A DNA stretch of 64,000 nt from an uncultured Prevotella sp. (GCA_944321295.1 CALUKU010000016.1:1-64000), one strand, 5' to 3'; positions 8,478 through 16,595 are shown, numbered from the stretch's first letter. The notes: generated from the letters alone by a model not told the origin. Program-made: numbers and translations.

Positions 8478-9815
8478 ATGAAAGAACTCGACCTTACTAA
8501 AGGAAGCGTGCCCAGGGTGCTGCTGAAGTTTGCCATGCCTTACCTGCTGGCTAACGTCCTGCAGGCGCTCTACGGCGGGGCGGACCTGTTCGTCGTGGGC
8601 CAGTTTGACGACGCGGCGAGCGTGGCCGGAGTGGCCATAGGCAGCCAGGTGATGCAGACCGCCACGGGAATAATACTCGGCCTGACGGCCGGAATAACGA
8701 TACTCATAGGCATATCGAAGGGCGCCCACGACGACAAGGAGCTGGCCGCGGTCATCGGGTCGTCAGTATGGCTGTTCGCCATAGTGGGCATAGTGCTGAC
8801 CGTGGCGGCCACCCTGCTGCACACGCCGATAGCCGTGGCGATGAACACGCCGCCCGAGGCCATGGCCGACACGCGCCACTATCTGCTGATATGCTCGCTG
8901 GGCATACCCTTCATCATCGGCTACAACGTGGTGTGCGGCATACTGCGCGGCCTGGGCGACTCGCAGACGCCGCTATACTTCGTGGCCCTGGCGTGCGTGA
9001 TAAACGTCGCAGCCGACTTCGTGCTCGTAGGCGCATGCGGACTGCGGGCCGCCGGAGCGGCCATTGCCACCGTGGCGGCGCAGGGCATAAGCTTCGGCGC
9101 GGCGCTGTGGTTCATGCGCAGGCGCGGGTTCAGCTTCGCCTTCACGAGGCACGACATACGCCTTAACGGAGCACTGTCAAGGCGTGTGCTGAAGTTGGGC
9201 GCGCCCATAGCGCTGCAGGACGCGCTGATAAACGTGTCGTTCCTGCTGATAACCGTGATAGTAAACCGCATGGGCGTGGTGCCGTCAGCAGCGCTCGGCG
9301 TGGTAGAGAAGATCATCGTCTTCGCCATGCTTCCGCCCGTGGCGATATCGTCGGCGGTGGCCGCCATGACGGCGCAGAACTACGGAGCCGCGCAGACGGA
9401 GCGCATGGCGAAATGCCTGCGCTCGGGCATAGGCATGGCACTGGCCTTCGGACTGGCGGTGTGTCTGTACTCGCAGTTCCTGCCCGAAACGCTCACCGGC
9501 ATATTCACAACTGACGAGGCGGTAGTGGCGATGGGAGCCACCTACCTGCGCGGCTACAGCATTGACTGCGTGATGGTGAGTTTCGTGTTCTGCTTCAACT
9601 CATATTTCAGCGGACAGGGCAACTCTTGGTTCCCGATGGTGCACAGCATGATAGCCACCTTCTTGTTCCGCATACCGCTGTCGTGGGCGTTCAGCCACGT
9701 CGACGACGGGTCGCTTACGTGGATGGGCTTCGCCCCGCCGCTGTCGACGCTGGTGTCACTCCTGATATGCGTCTGGTACATACGGCGCAGCCGGCGGAAA
9801 CGCACTTGCTCATAG
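8478..9815 (+). CDS. MATE family multidrug exporter
   Basis: A 445-residue inner-membrane protein with twelve hydrophobic segments in two similar halves and no signal peptide, as in the MATE (multi-antimicrobial extrusion) family. The start MKELDLTKGSVPRVLLKFAMPYLLANVLQALYG is typical, with LADLFVVG-like and GVAIGSQVMQTATGIILG segments in the first two helices. Such proteins exchange sodium or protons for cationic drugs or metabolites; the substrate here is unknown. The gene stands alone between a terminator and a family A repeat array and meets the minus-strand MFS gene tail to tail. Confidence 0.92.
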   Translation: MKELDLTKGSVPRVLLKFAMPYLLANVLQALYGGADLFVVGQFDDAASVAGVAIGSQVMQTATGIILGLTAGITILIGISKGAHDDKELAAVIGSSVWLFAIVGIVLTVAATLLHTPIAVAMNTPPEAMADTRHYLLICSLGIPFIIGYNVVCGILRGLGDSQTPLYFVALACVINVAADFVLVGACGLRAAGAAIATVAAQGISFGAALWFMRRRGFSFAFTRHDIRLNGALSRRVLKLGAPIALQDALINVSFLLITVIVNRMGVVPSAALGVVEKIIVFAMLPPVAISSAVAAMTAQNYGAAQTERMAKCLRSGIGMALAFGLAVCLYSQFLPETLTGIFTTDEAVVAMGATYLRGYSIDCVMVSFVFCFNSYFSGQGNSWFPMVHSMIATFLFRIPLSWAFSHVDDGSLTWMGFAPPLSTLVSLLICVWYIRRSRRKRTCS

Positions 9816-9833
9816 AAGAAAACCACACACTCT

Positions 9834-9920
9834 GCAAAAGGTCACCTTTCACGCTGCGAAAGGTGGCCTTTTGTCGTTTAAAAGGCCGCCTTTTAGAAGC
9901 CAAAAGACGGCCTTTCAGAA
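9834..9920. repeat. Family A repeat array 2
   Basis: Four AAAAG-N5-CTTTT-like units at 21-22 base spacing with centres GTCAC, GTGGC, GCCGC and ACGGC. Units 1 and 2 can pair with one G-U wobble and units 3 and 4 with one mismatch. It lies between two convergent genes. Confidence 0.8.
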
Positions 9921-10062
9921 ATCGCCCGGACGCAGGCCAAAGCAAAATCGAAAATCAGCCGAGGTAAAGAAGCAGGCTAACCCGGATTATTCGGCTGTTA
10001 CACAGATTTCCTGTAAGTTCGCATAAGGGATATACCTCTTTGAAATCAAGAGAGTTAGAAGA

Positions 10063-11244
10063 TTATGCCGTCCTCAGCTTGATGCAATTGACAAGCAAGG
10101 AAGCCATGGTAAAAACAACTCCTACACCTGCCACGCCTGCCCATCCGTAATGTTGCCAAAACAGACCTGACACGAATGTACCGGCAGAACCACCCAAGAA
10201 GTAAATTGTCATATAAACGGTATTGACACGGTTGATGGCGGATGTATCAATGGCTACCACGCTGGTCTGATTTGACAAATGAATGCATTGCATTCCTGCA
10301 TCAATTAAAAGGATGGCAATTATCATCCACAGATAGCTGTCATTCCCCCAAAACGCCAACAGCCACGCAACCAATATTACGCATCCTCCGACAATAGAGA
10401 AGAACTTTGCACCGTATTTTTGGATATAGCCACTAATGAATACAACCGTGGACGCCCCTGCCAATCCGCACAAACCGAGCGCCCCGATAATGTCGTCGCT
10501 TGCGAAGAAAGGTTCTTGCTTCATTCTGAAAGCAAGGCAACTCCACAAAGCGAAGAACGAGCCGTAAGCCAATGCCGCCCTTAATGAAGCGATACGCAAG
10601 TAGGGGTATTGGGAGAACAGACGCAACAATGATTTCATCAGCCCTGCATAAGTTTCTTGAGAACGGACGGAAAGCACGGGCAGCATCTTGTAAATCATCA
10701 GAAAGCACCCGAGCATAAACACACAAGCCACGAAATAGACGGAACGCCATCCACATACATCAGCGAGAAAGCCACTGAACACCCGTGAACCAAGAATACC
10801 TATGAGCAGGCAGGATTGTATAATCCCAACGTTGCGTACCTTATGTGCAGGTGCTGAATGATAAGACACCAGCGGGATGAAAAATTGCGGCATGACCGAA
10901 GATGCTCCGGCAAGCAAGGAGGCGCCCCACACACAATAAACGTTCGGGGCAAGGGCTATGGCAAGCAAGGCGCACGCTGAAGCGATATAATTGGCTAATA
11001 TCAGCTTCTTTCGTGAAACCAAATCACCAAGCGGAATGACGAATACAAGTCCGGCCACATAACCTATTTGGGTCAATGTCGCCACCATGCTGGCAGAAAA
11101 GTCGCTTACCGCAAAATCCTTTGCCATGCTGCCCAACAAAGGTTGGTTGTAGTAGCAGTTGGCGACGGAAAGTCCGGTAGCGACCGCCATCAGAGCCAGC
11201 AGAGGTGCCGGAACACCTTGGTTCTCCCTCAATTCATGCTTCAT
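10063..11244 (-). CDS. MFS family transporter
   Basis: A 393-residue inner-membrane protein of about twelve hydrophobic segments. The first reads ALMAVATGLSVANCYYNQPL, and GYVAGLVFVIPLGDLVSRKK is the major-facilitator signature loop between helices 2 and 3. It resembles the drug/arabinose-exporter branch, which exports small molecules with proton exchange. The reading frame extends upstream to 11487, but I start it at 11244 because that ATG is preceded by AAAGGAGG, a true Shine-Dalgarno sequence, unusual for this genome, and because the upstream part overlaps the SMR gene. It starts 14 bases after the SMR gene, so the two form an operon. Codon use is AT-richer than in neighbouring genes, suggesting transfer. 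Confidence 0.88.
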   Translation of the reverse strand: MKHELRENQGVPAPLLALMAVATGLSVANCYYNQPLLGSMAKDFAVSDFSASMVATLTQIGYVAGLVFVIPLGDLVSRKKLILANYIASACALLAIALAPNVYCVWGASLLAGASSVMPQFFIPLVSYHSAPAHKVRNVGIIQSCLLIGILGSRVFSGFLADVCGWRSVYFVACVFMLGCFLMIYKMLPVLSVRSQETYAGLMKSLLRLFSQYPYLRIASLRAALAYGSFFALWSCLAFRMKQEPFFASDDIIGALGLCGLAGASTVVFISGYIQKYGAKFFSIVGGCVILVAWLLAFWGNDSYLWMIIAILLIDAGMQCIHLSNQTSVVAIDTSAINRVNTVYMTIYFLGGSAGTFVSGLFWQHYGWAGVAGVGVVFTMASLLVNCIKLRTA

Positions 11245-11258
11245 CTGTCGCCTCCTTT

Positions 11259-11585
11259 TCAGTATGACACGACTTTCAGTCCTATCAAGGACGCGATGAG
11301 CGTGAACAGGAAGAAAAGCCGGACGGGAGTGGCCGGTTCCTTGAAAACGAATATCCCAATCAATACCGTGCCTACCGCCCCAATGCCCGTCCAAATGGCG
11401 TATGCCGTTCCCAAAGGCAAAGTCTGCACAGCCTTGGCAAGCAAGGTCATGCTCAATACGGTGGAAGCCAAGAAGCCGCTTCCCCACAGATAAAACGCAA
11501 GTCCTGACGCAGCTCTCGTTTTACCTAAGCAGAATGTAAGGCTCACCTCAAACAATCCTGCCAACAATAAGATTATCCAATTCAT
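11259..11585 (-). CDS. SMR family exporter, Gdx/SugE-like
   Basis: A 108-residue protein with four membrane segments. The conserved glutamate of the small multidrug resistance family is in the first helix (LAGLFEVSLTF, residue 13), and the LPLGTAYAIWTGIGAVGTV block is close to the SugE/Gdx guanidinium-exporter branch rather than the EmrE branch. These work as antiparallel dimers that exchange protons for guanidinium or quaternary ammonium ions. First gene of a two-gene export operon with the MFS transporter, divergent from a Crp/Fnr regulator. Two repeated operator-like sites lie in the region shared with that regulator. SugE-type versus drug-exporting specificity cannot be settled from sequence. 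Confidence 0.88.
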   Translation of the reverse strand: MNWIILLLAGLFEVSLTFCLGKTRAASGLAFYLWGSGFLASTVLSMTLLAKAVQTLPLGTAYAIWTGIGAVGTVLIGIFVFKEPATPVRLFFLFTLIASLIGLKVVSY

Positions 11586-11610
11586 ACCTACGATTAATTA
11601 AATTCGGGCG

Positions 11611-11679
11611 CAAAAGTAAGCAAACAATCCATCATATCTTTTTGCATTTGGCAAAAACGCATTTTGCATTTGACAAAAA
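11611..11679 (-). promoter_or_regulatory. Export operon promoter with two Crp/Fnr-like operators
   Basis: On the minus strand TACTTTTG (11611-11618) is a good -7 box, but no TTTG stands at -33. Instead a perfect inverted repeat TTTTTGC-N5-GCAAAAA (11639-11657) is centred near -41 of the predicted start, and a second copy TTTTGCATTTGACAAAAA (11662-11679) lies 22 bases further upstream. Sites at -41 and -63 are classic positions for a Crp-type activator. Confidence 0.6.
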
Positions 11680-11716
11680 ACAGCAGTTCATACTCGTTTC
11701 GGTGTCCTATATTTTA

Positions 11717-11724
11717 TAATTTTG
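11717..11724 (+). promoter_or_regulatory. -7 box of the Crp/Fnr regulator gene
   Basis: TAATTTTG fits TAnnTTTG and lies 24 bases before the ATG at 11749. It rules out the TTG at 11722 as start. No clear -33 box. Confidence 0.5.
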
Positions 11725-11748
11725 CACACCGACAACAGCAATGAGCTT

Positions 11749-12312
11749 ATGGATATAAAAGAAATCATCAACTTGAGATATGCCATGCCGGAGGCATCTC
11801 TCGACAGGTTGCGGCAATGCCTGACGGAAGTTTCATACCCAAAAGGGTTCCGGGTGCTGGAAAGCGGCAAGGTGGAAAAGGACATCTTTTTCATCAAGCA
11901 AGGCATTGTACGCGCCTACACTTCGGTGGACGGGAAAGAAATTACTTTTTGGGCAGGCAAGGAAGGGGCGACAATTGTTTCCATGAAAGGATACGTAAAC
12001 GACGAGCCTGGATATGAAACGATGGAGCTGATGGAAGATTCGGTCTTATATGTATTGAAAAGGAAAAAACTGAAGGAGTTGTTTTCGGAAGACATTCACA
12101 TCGCCAATTGGGGGCGGCGTTATGCGGAGATGGAGCTGCTTGCCATTGAGGAACGGCTGATTTCCATGTTGTCCGCCATCGCCTCTGAACGATATAAGGA
12201 GCTATTGGAGAAAGAGCCTGATTTGTTACAGCGACTGCCGTTGGGAAGTATTGCTACTTACTTAGGCATAACGCAAGCGAGTTTGAGCAGAATCAGGGCA
12301 AAAATAAAGTGA
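11749..12312 (+). CDS. Crp/Fnr family transcription regulator
   Basis: A 187-residue regulator: an N-terminal cyclic-nucleotide-binding-type beta barrel (about residues 15-115, with the FRVLESGKVEKDIFFIKQG strands) and a short C-terminal helix-turn-helix (LGSIATYLGITQASLSRIRAK). The phosphate-binding arginine motif that CRP uses for cAMP is not apparent, so the ligand is unknown; no iron-sulfur cysteines of FNR are seen. I chose the ATG at 11749 because the promoter box overlaps the possible TTG start 27 bases upstream. It is divergent from an MFS/SMR export operon with two palindromic sites between them, so it most likely controls those exporters and perhaps itself. Confidence 0.88.
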   Translation: MDIKEIINLRYAMPEASLDRLRQCLTEVSYPKGFRVLESGKVEKDIFFIKQGIVRAYTSVDGKEITFWAGKEGATIVSMKGYVNDEPGYETMELMEDSVLYVLKRKKLKELFSEDIHIANWGRRYAEMELLAIEERLISMLSAIASERYKELLEKEPDLLQRLPLGSIATYLGITQASLSRIRAKIK

Positions 12313-12560
12313 CGTTTCAACCAACGGGAGAACTGCAAGCCGTTTATGTCTGCCCCGAACACTAACTTGCAACCATTGAGGGACTGTTAAATCTGCATTT
12401 CTGACGGGCTACGAATATGGAACCGTTCTCTTGCCGCAATCCGCATAGAAACGCCTTTCAACTCTTTACCAAACTTCCGCTATCTTCTTCTAACTGCTTA
12501 ATCCTCAATTCCAAATTCGCATTTCTGCCGATTTTCGACAATTATTACGCAGATTTATCG

Positions 12561-12568
12561 TAAGTTTG
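12561..12568 (+). promoter_or_regulatory. Possible -7 box of the D-lactate dehydrogenase-like gene
   Basis: TAAGTTTG fits TAnnTTTG, 23 bases before the start codon; no TTTG at -33. The surrounding 28 bases (12547-12574) recur imperfectly at 10000-10027. The gap 12313-12591 otherwise holds only a short coding-like relic on the minus strand. Confidence 0.45.
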
Positions 12569-12591
12569 CATAAATCTTAAAAACTAACGGT

Positions 12592-13587
12592 ATGGCAATA
12601 AAGATAGCATTTTTCGACGCGAAGACATACGACCGCGAATCGTTTGACAACGAAGCGGCAGGGCTTGACCTTGAGATACATTACTATAAGGACCGTCTGT
12701 CACGACGGACGGCACAACTGGCGCAGGGCAAAGACGCCGTGTGCATATTTGTCAACGACGAGTGCGACAGGCAGGTGATTGACTTGCTGGCAGAGTATGG
12801 AATAAGGCTGATAGCCCTGCGCTGCGCCGGCTTCAACAATGTTGACATGACTGCGGCAAGGGGCAGGATACCCGTAGTGAGGGTGCCGGCATACTCGCCG
12901 CACGCCGTAGCCGAATACGCCGTGACGCTCATGCTTAGCCTTAATAGGAAGGTGTACCGCTCGGTTTACCGCACGCGCGAAGGCAACTTCAAGCTGAAAG
13001 GGCTGATGGGCTTCGACATGTACGGCAAGACGGCGGGCCTGATAGGCCTGGGCAAGATAGCCCGCGAGCTGGTGAAAATACTGCGGGGCTTCGGCATGAA
13101 CGTAGTGGCCTACGACCCTTACCCCGACAGGCTGTTCGCCGAGGAGCAGAGGATAAGCCTCGTAACGCTTGACGAGCTTTACGCCAAGAGCGACATAATA
13201 TCGCTGCACTGCCCGCTGACAGACGACACGAAATTCATCATCAACGCAGAGAGTATCGGCAAAATGAAACAGGGCGTGATGATAATAAACACTGGACGCG
13301 GCAAACTCATCCGCACCGAGGACCTGATAGAGGGCCTGCGCACGGGACGGATTGGCTCGGCCGGACTCGACGTTTACGAGGAGGAGCAGAACTTCTTCTA
13401 CGAGGACCGCAGCGACAAGATGATTGACGACGACAAGCTGGCCCTGCTGCTGATGATGCCCAACGTCATCGTGACGTCTCACCAGGCTTTCTTCACACGT
13501 GAGGCCATGCACAACATTGCCGTAACGACGCTGCAGAACATCACCGACTGGACTGCAGGCAGGGAACTGAAGAACGAGGTGAAATGA
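12592..13587 (+). CDS. D-lactate dehydrogenase-like 2-hydroxyacid dehydrogenase
   Basis: A 331-residue enzyme of the D-isomer 2-hydroxyacid dehydrogenase family. The NAD-binding fold carries GLIGLGKIA (about residue 147) with an acidic residue ending the next strand (VVAYDPYP). Catalytic residues are visible: arginine after the INTG motif region (NTGRGKLI), the preceding LIALRCAGFNNVD block, and the histidine of TSHQAFFT near residue 303. This set is typical of fermentative D-lactate dehydrogenases, which reduce pyruvate to D-lactate and regenerate NAD in the cytoplasm. A relic of a second copy of its last 36 codons lies 870 bases downstream, beyond the PAP2 gene. Confidence 0.88.
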   Translation: MAIKIAFFDAKTYDRESFDNEAAGLDLEIHYYKDRLSRRTAQLAQGKDAVCIFVNDECDRQVIDLLAEYGIRLIALRCAGFNNVDMTAARGRIPVVRVPAYSPHAVAEYAVTLMLSLNRKVYRSVYRTREGNFKLKGLMGFDMYGKTAGLIGLGKIARELVKILRGFGMNVVAYDPYPDRLFAEEQRISLVTLDELYAKSDIISLHCPLTDDTKFIINAESIGKMKQGVMIINTGRGKLIRTEDLIEGLRTGRIGSAGLDVYEEEQNFFYEDRSDKMIDDDKLALLLMMPNVIVTSHQAFFTREAMHNIAVTTLQNITDWTAGRELKNEVK

Positions 13588-14435
13588 AAAGAGGCGGCAA
13601 CACACAGGCAAAGATGAACAACGGACATAACGGCTGCAGTAAGACATTAAAGCGAGAACTGACATTAGGCCTTGGCCTTATAAGCAAAAAGGTGACAGGA
13701 ATAATGCTATGCTCCTGCATTGTCACTTCGTCACTCGCGCATCAAGCCGTGAACGACAGCACGTCAACGGATGACCATTCATGTGAGTTCAAGGCAAGAC
13801 AACTAATCGTTCCGTCAGCATTGATAGCAATCGGTACGGCCGGAGTATACAGCGAATGGTTTAACTCGCTCAACCACGACGTCAAAGACGGCATGGAAAG
13901 ATGGAGAAAAGACAAATATTGCAAGGCTGACGACTACCTGCAATATCTGCCCGTAGCCGCTAATCTGGGATTGGGACTGACTGGGATGAAAGCCCGACAT
14001 CCGCTAAGGGAACGCATCGCCTGCACGGCAACGGCATACTTGGCAATGGGCATTATGGTTAACGTGACAAAATACACCGTAAGGGAGAAAAGACCTGACT
14101 CGGGCACCAGGAACTCTTTCCCGTCAGGGCATACAGCCACGGCGTTTACCGGAGCTGAGCTTGTACGCAAAGAATATGGCAACATTCCAGGCTTGTGCGC
14201 ATACACGCTGGCTACGGGTGTGGCCGTAATGCGCCTGTATAACAACCGCCATTGGCTTAACGACGTGTTAGCCGGAGCTGGCATTGGCGTCTTATCGGCT
14301 AAAATAGGCTTTTGGCTGTTGCCATGGGAAAAACGGCTTTTAGGATGGAATGACAGCAACATGAACATAATCGTGCTGCCCGGCATTGGCACTAAAGGGA
14401 AACTAACGCATGTTGACGTTTGCGTTACGTTCTGA
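13584..14435 (+). CDS. PAP2 family phosphatase
   Basis: A protein of up to 283 residues with the three-part PAP2 phosphatase signature: KYTVREKRP (KX6RP), SFPSGHTA (PSGH) and RLYNNRHWLNDVLAG (RX5HX3D). It has a signal-like hydrophobic stretch around residues 36-53 and several hydrophobic helices, so it acts at or outside the inner membrane, probably on a lipid phosphate or undecaprenyl pyrophosphate. The start at 13584 overlaps the dehydrogenase stop by four bases (ATGA); ATG at 13614 is an alternative, because the region just after the dehydrogenase stop is also present in a downstream duplicate. AT-richer than its neighbours and flanked by a partial duplication, it looks inserted. Confidence 0.85.
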   Translation: MKRGGNTQAKMNNGHNGCSKTLKRELTLGLGLISKKVTGIMLCSCIVTSSLAHQAVNDSTSTDDHSCEFKARQLIVPSALIAIGTAGVYSEWFNSLNHDVKDGMERWRKDKYCKADDYLQYLPVAANLGLGLTGMKARHPLRERIACTATAYLAMGIMVNVTKYTVREKRPDSGTRNSFPSGHTATAFTGAELVRKEYGNIPGLCAYTLATGVAVMRLYNNRHWLNDVLAGAGIGVLSAKIGFWLLPWEKRLLGWNDSNMNIIVLPGIGTKGKLTHVDVCVTF

Positions 14436-14453
14436 CAACAACATCATTGTGAC

Positions 14454-14561
14454 CATCAGGCCTTCTTTACACGTGAGGCCATGCACAACTTTGCCGAAAC
14501 GACGCTGCAGAACATCTCCGATTGGGCTGCGGACAGGGAACAGGTGAACGAGGTGAAATGA
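14454..14561 (+). pseudogene. Relic of a second D-lactate dehydrogenase C-terminus
   Basis: Bases 14439-14572 match 13461-13598, the 3' end of the dehydrogenase gene and the bases after it. The in-frame translation gives 35 residues from HQAFFTREAMHN to NEVK followed by TGA, about three-quarters identical to the intact copy, and the match continues past the stop codon (GAAATGAAAAGAGGCGGC). No start or upstream coding part remains. This is a broken duplicate, separated from the intact gene by the PAP2 gene. Confidence 0.85.
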
Positions 14562-14687
14562 AAAGAGGCGGCGATGAACGACAGAAATGGGAAAAGCTAT
14601 GAAAAAACCAAGAAACTAATGATAGTCGAACATATCGGACCGACAGCAAAAAGACTGGACAAACTTTGCTTCTATAGTTATTTTAAC

Positions 14688-14819
14688 TATCTTTGCATAA
14701 GATAAGCTGCACTCGGGCAATTGAAAGTAAACTTTCTTGCCGCTCGTTTGCATTATCTTTGCATAAGATAAGTTGCACTCGGACAATTGAAAGTAAACTT
14801 TCGTGCCGCTCGTTTGCAT
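14688..14819. repeat. Two tandem copies of a 66-base repeat
   Basis: Units 14688-14753 and 14754-14819 differ at only about four positions, and a trace of a third begins after them. Each unit starts with TATCTTTG, a perfect -7 promoter box, inside a hairpin TTATCTT-TGCAT-AAGATAA, and contains the palindrome GAAAGTAAACTTTC. The reading frames across it are artefacts. The rest of the gap 14562-15185 has no gene I can support. Confidence 0.85.
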
Positions 14820-15050
14820 TAATCTGGAACATAAGTATAACTTTAAAACACAACGAAGAAACAGACAGAAACAGACGAACACTTAACGGGACACGCACCG
14901 CAAAGCAGTGCGCTCCGAAGAAAACAGAACTAAAAGGAGAAAGCGTTCCCGTCTGAATATTTTTAAAGGATTTTGAGCTTTCAACTCTTGTTCTCTCTTA
15001 TATGAATACCGCCAATATTCGCCACACGAGAACAAGCAGAATGGAAAGTT

Positions 15051-15066
15051 CACGCCTTAAGGCGTG
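15051..15066. repeat. Perfect 16-base palindrome
   Basis: CACGCCTTAAGGCGTG, about 120 bases before the next gene. Such hairpins resemble the ends of IS200/IS605-type elements, but no transposase is present here. A 9-base inverted pair (CTTGTTCTC at 14988, GAGAACAAG at 15028) lies just before it. Confidence 0.5.
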
Positions 15067-15185
15067 GGCTGTTCTAATGCTTGTGTGTGGCAGGTCACTT
15101 GGCGTTAACCTATATAAAGGACAAGCATTTGACGGTTGCACGCCTTTTCTTATTAATTTAATTAACCATTTAAAACCAAACAAAA

Positions 15186-16178
15186 ATGAAAAAATCAGTT
15201 ATCGCAGGCATAATGCTTGCAGCATGCACAGGTGCTAACGCACAAAACGTCCAAGACCCGGTAGCGTCAATTACCTACGATGAAGAAATGTGCCCAATAT
15301 TGCCAGAATTCACAATTGATAATAAGGCACAATTCATGGTACAAACCGGCGAAAGTACAAATATGGCCTATATCTACAACGACGACATCAAACAAATTGC
15401 CACAGTCACATTGGAAGGTAATCCAATAACATATTCAGTCATAAGGGAACGTGAAGCCGTAGAAATTGGCGGATATATAACATTCACTGGAAACTGGAAA
15501 GAAGAAAGGGATGAGGGCATGACAAACAATATGTCATTAAGCATAATGGACTTTAACACCAGCGTTGACGGAGAATCCATTGATCTGACACAGACTCTTT
15601 TCAACAGTGATGAAGCGTATGAATATATAATGCCCATTATTACAAGTACTTCAACCTATCGTGAAGAAGACCGTGACGGCGACGGCGAAATAGACTATAA
15701 GAAAACAGATTACACCAACGATTACACGGGCTTCCAAATAAAATCGAGCAACGGGCAGATAATACAGACGATAAATATCGACAACGGCTACAGTCTTGAT
15801 TACTTATACCTATTTAAGATTAATGACAAAAATTATCTGATGGCAAGAATACATAACGAGGATTATGAAGAGGAGATGCTGTTTTACCCGATAAAAAGTA
15901 ATACGTCTGGCGTAAGTCCGCTCGGCACACCGACAACAGTTAAGGTTGCCCCGCGCATAGCAAACAGGTCGGAAAGCTTTACCGTAGAGATTGATGGTGA
16001 AAACAACGCCCCGCGCATTGTCGAGGTGGCTAACATGGCCGGACAAATTGTGTGGAAACAGAAAGTTTCTGCCGGCCAAAACACTTTAAGTATCAGTGCT
16101 GACAGACTTAGCAAAGGAGTCAACATAATACGTGTTAACGGAAAACAAACAGAAACTTGCAAGGTTATCGTAAAATAA
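15186..16178 (+). CDS. Secreted protein with T9SS-type C-terminal sorting domain
   Basis: A 330-residue protein with a signal peptide (MKKSVIAGIMLAACTGANAQ) and a C-terminal region of about 75 residues that fits the type IX secretion sorting domain: a VEVANMAGQIVWKQ strand, then SKGVNIIRVNG and a short basic end CKVIVK. The middle part is acidic, rich in aspartate, glutamate and asparagine, and matches no family I recognise; DRDGDGEID near residue 160 looks like a calcium-binding loop. It should cross the outer membrane and be attached to the surface or released. Codon use is clearly more AT-rich than in most of the window. Function unknown. Confidence 0.8.
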   Translation: MKKSVIAGIMLAACTGANAQNVQDPVASITYDEEMCPILPEFTIDNKAQFMVQTGESTNMAYIYNDDIKQIATVTLEGNPITYSVIREREAVEIGGYITFTGNWKEERDEGMTNNMSLSIMDFNTSVDGESIDLTQTLFNSDEAYEYIMPIITSTSTYREEDRDGDGEIDYKKTDYTNDYTGFQIKSSNGQIIQTINIDNGYSLDYLYLFKINDKNYLMARIHNEDYEEEMLFYPIKSNTSGVSPLGTPTTVKVAPRIANRSESFTVEIDGENNAPRIVEVANMAGQIVWKQKVSAGQNTLSISADRLSKGVNIIRVNGKQTETCKVIVK

Positions 16179-16543
16179 CATCGTGAGTTTGATATGAGAA
16201 AACGACCTCTGTAGGGACATCATTTAACGTGAGTTCGGCATAAGAACATACGTATGAATACACCCTCTTTCAAGTGAGGCGCTCGGTAACCAGTCATCCC
16301 GAACTTGATTCGGGAACAAGACAAAAACACCCTCATACAACCAGCGTGGCGGCATACGACTATCCCAAATCAAGTTTTTATACAATGACGACAAATCAAG
16401 TTTGGAATGAACGATTAGCGGCTATCTGAATTGAAAGAGTGAATTCATATCCACATGAGAGAGAGTCTTCCTTATACCGAATTCACATTGATCTTTACAT
16501 TTATCATCAAGAATAATGAATGTAAAGAAAACATCAATAAATA

Positions 16544-16579
16544 AAAAAGGCACCCGGAAAATTCCGGGTGCCTTTTTTA
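16544..16579. terminator. Bidirectional terminator
   Basis: Perfect 17-base inverted repeat AAAAAAGGCACCCGGAA/TTCCGGGTGCCTTTTTT with a run of T in both directions. It ends the minus-strand exbB-TPR operon and could also stop readthrough from the plus-strand T9SS protein gene. The rest of the gap 16179-16595 holds only a short hairpin TCCCGAA-N5-TTCGGGA (16297-16315). Confidence 0.93.
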
Positions 16580-16595
16580 TTCTTATAACCGATAA

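Noticed and set aside
9834-9920. CRISPR array suggested by regular 22-base repeats
   Set aside because: Units are 15 bases with variable centres and 6-8 base spacers, only four per site, with no cas genes; spacing and palindromes fit hairpin repeats, not CRISPR.
11245-11487. N-terminal extension of 81 residues for the MFS protein
   Set aside because: Overlaps the SMR gene out of frame and has no membrane-like content; the ATG at 11244 has a strong ribosome site.
14467-14649. 60-codon minus-strand frame after the PAP2 gene
   Set aside because: It lies opposite the dehydrogenase relic and has no protein features.
14693-14956. Reading frame of 87 codons, and minus-strand frames, over the 66-base repeats
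   Set aside because: The protein is only the translated repeat; no conserved domain, and the frame exists because the unit length is a multiple of three.
16297-16315. TCCCGAA-N5-TTCGGGA hairpin as terminator or operator
   Set aside because: No T run and not near a gene start; a common simple hairpin, and a better terminator follows at 16544.
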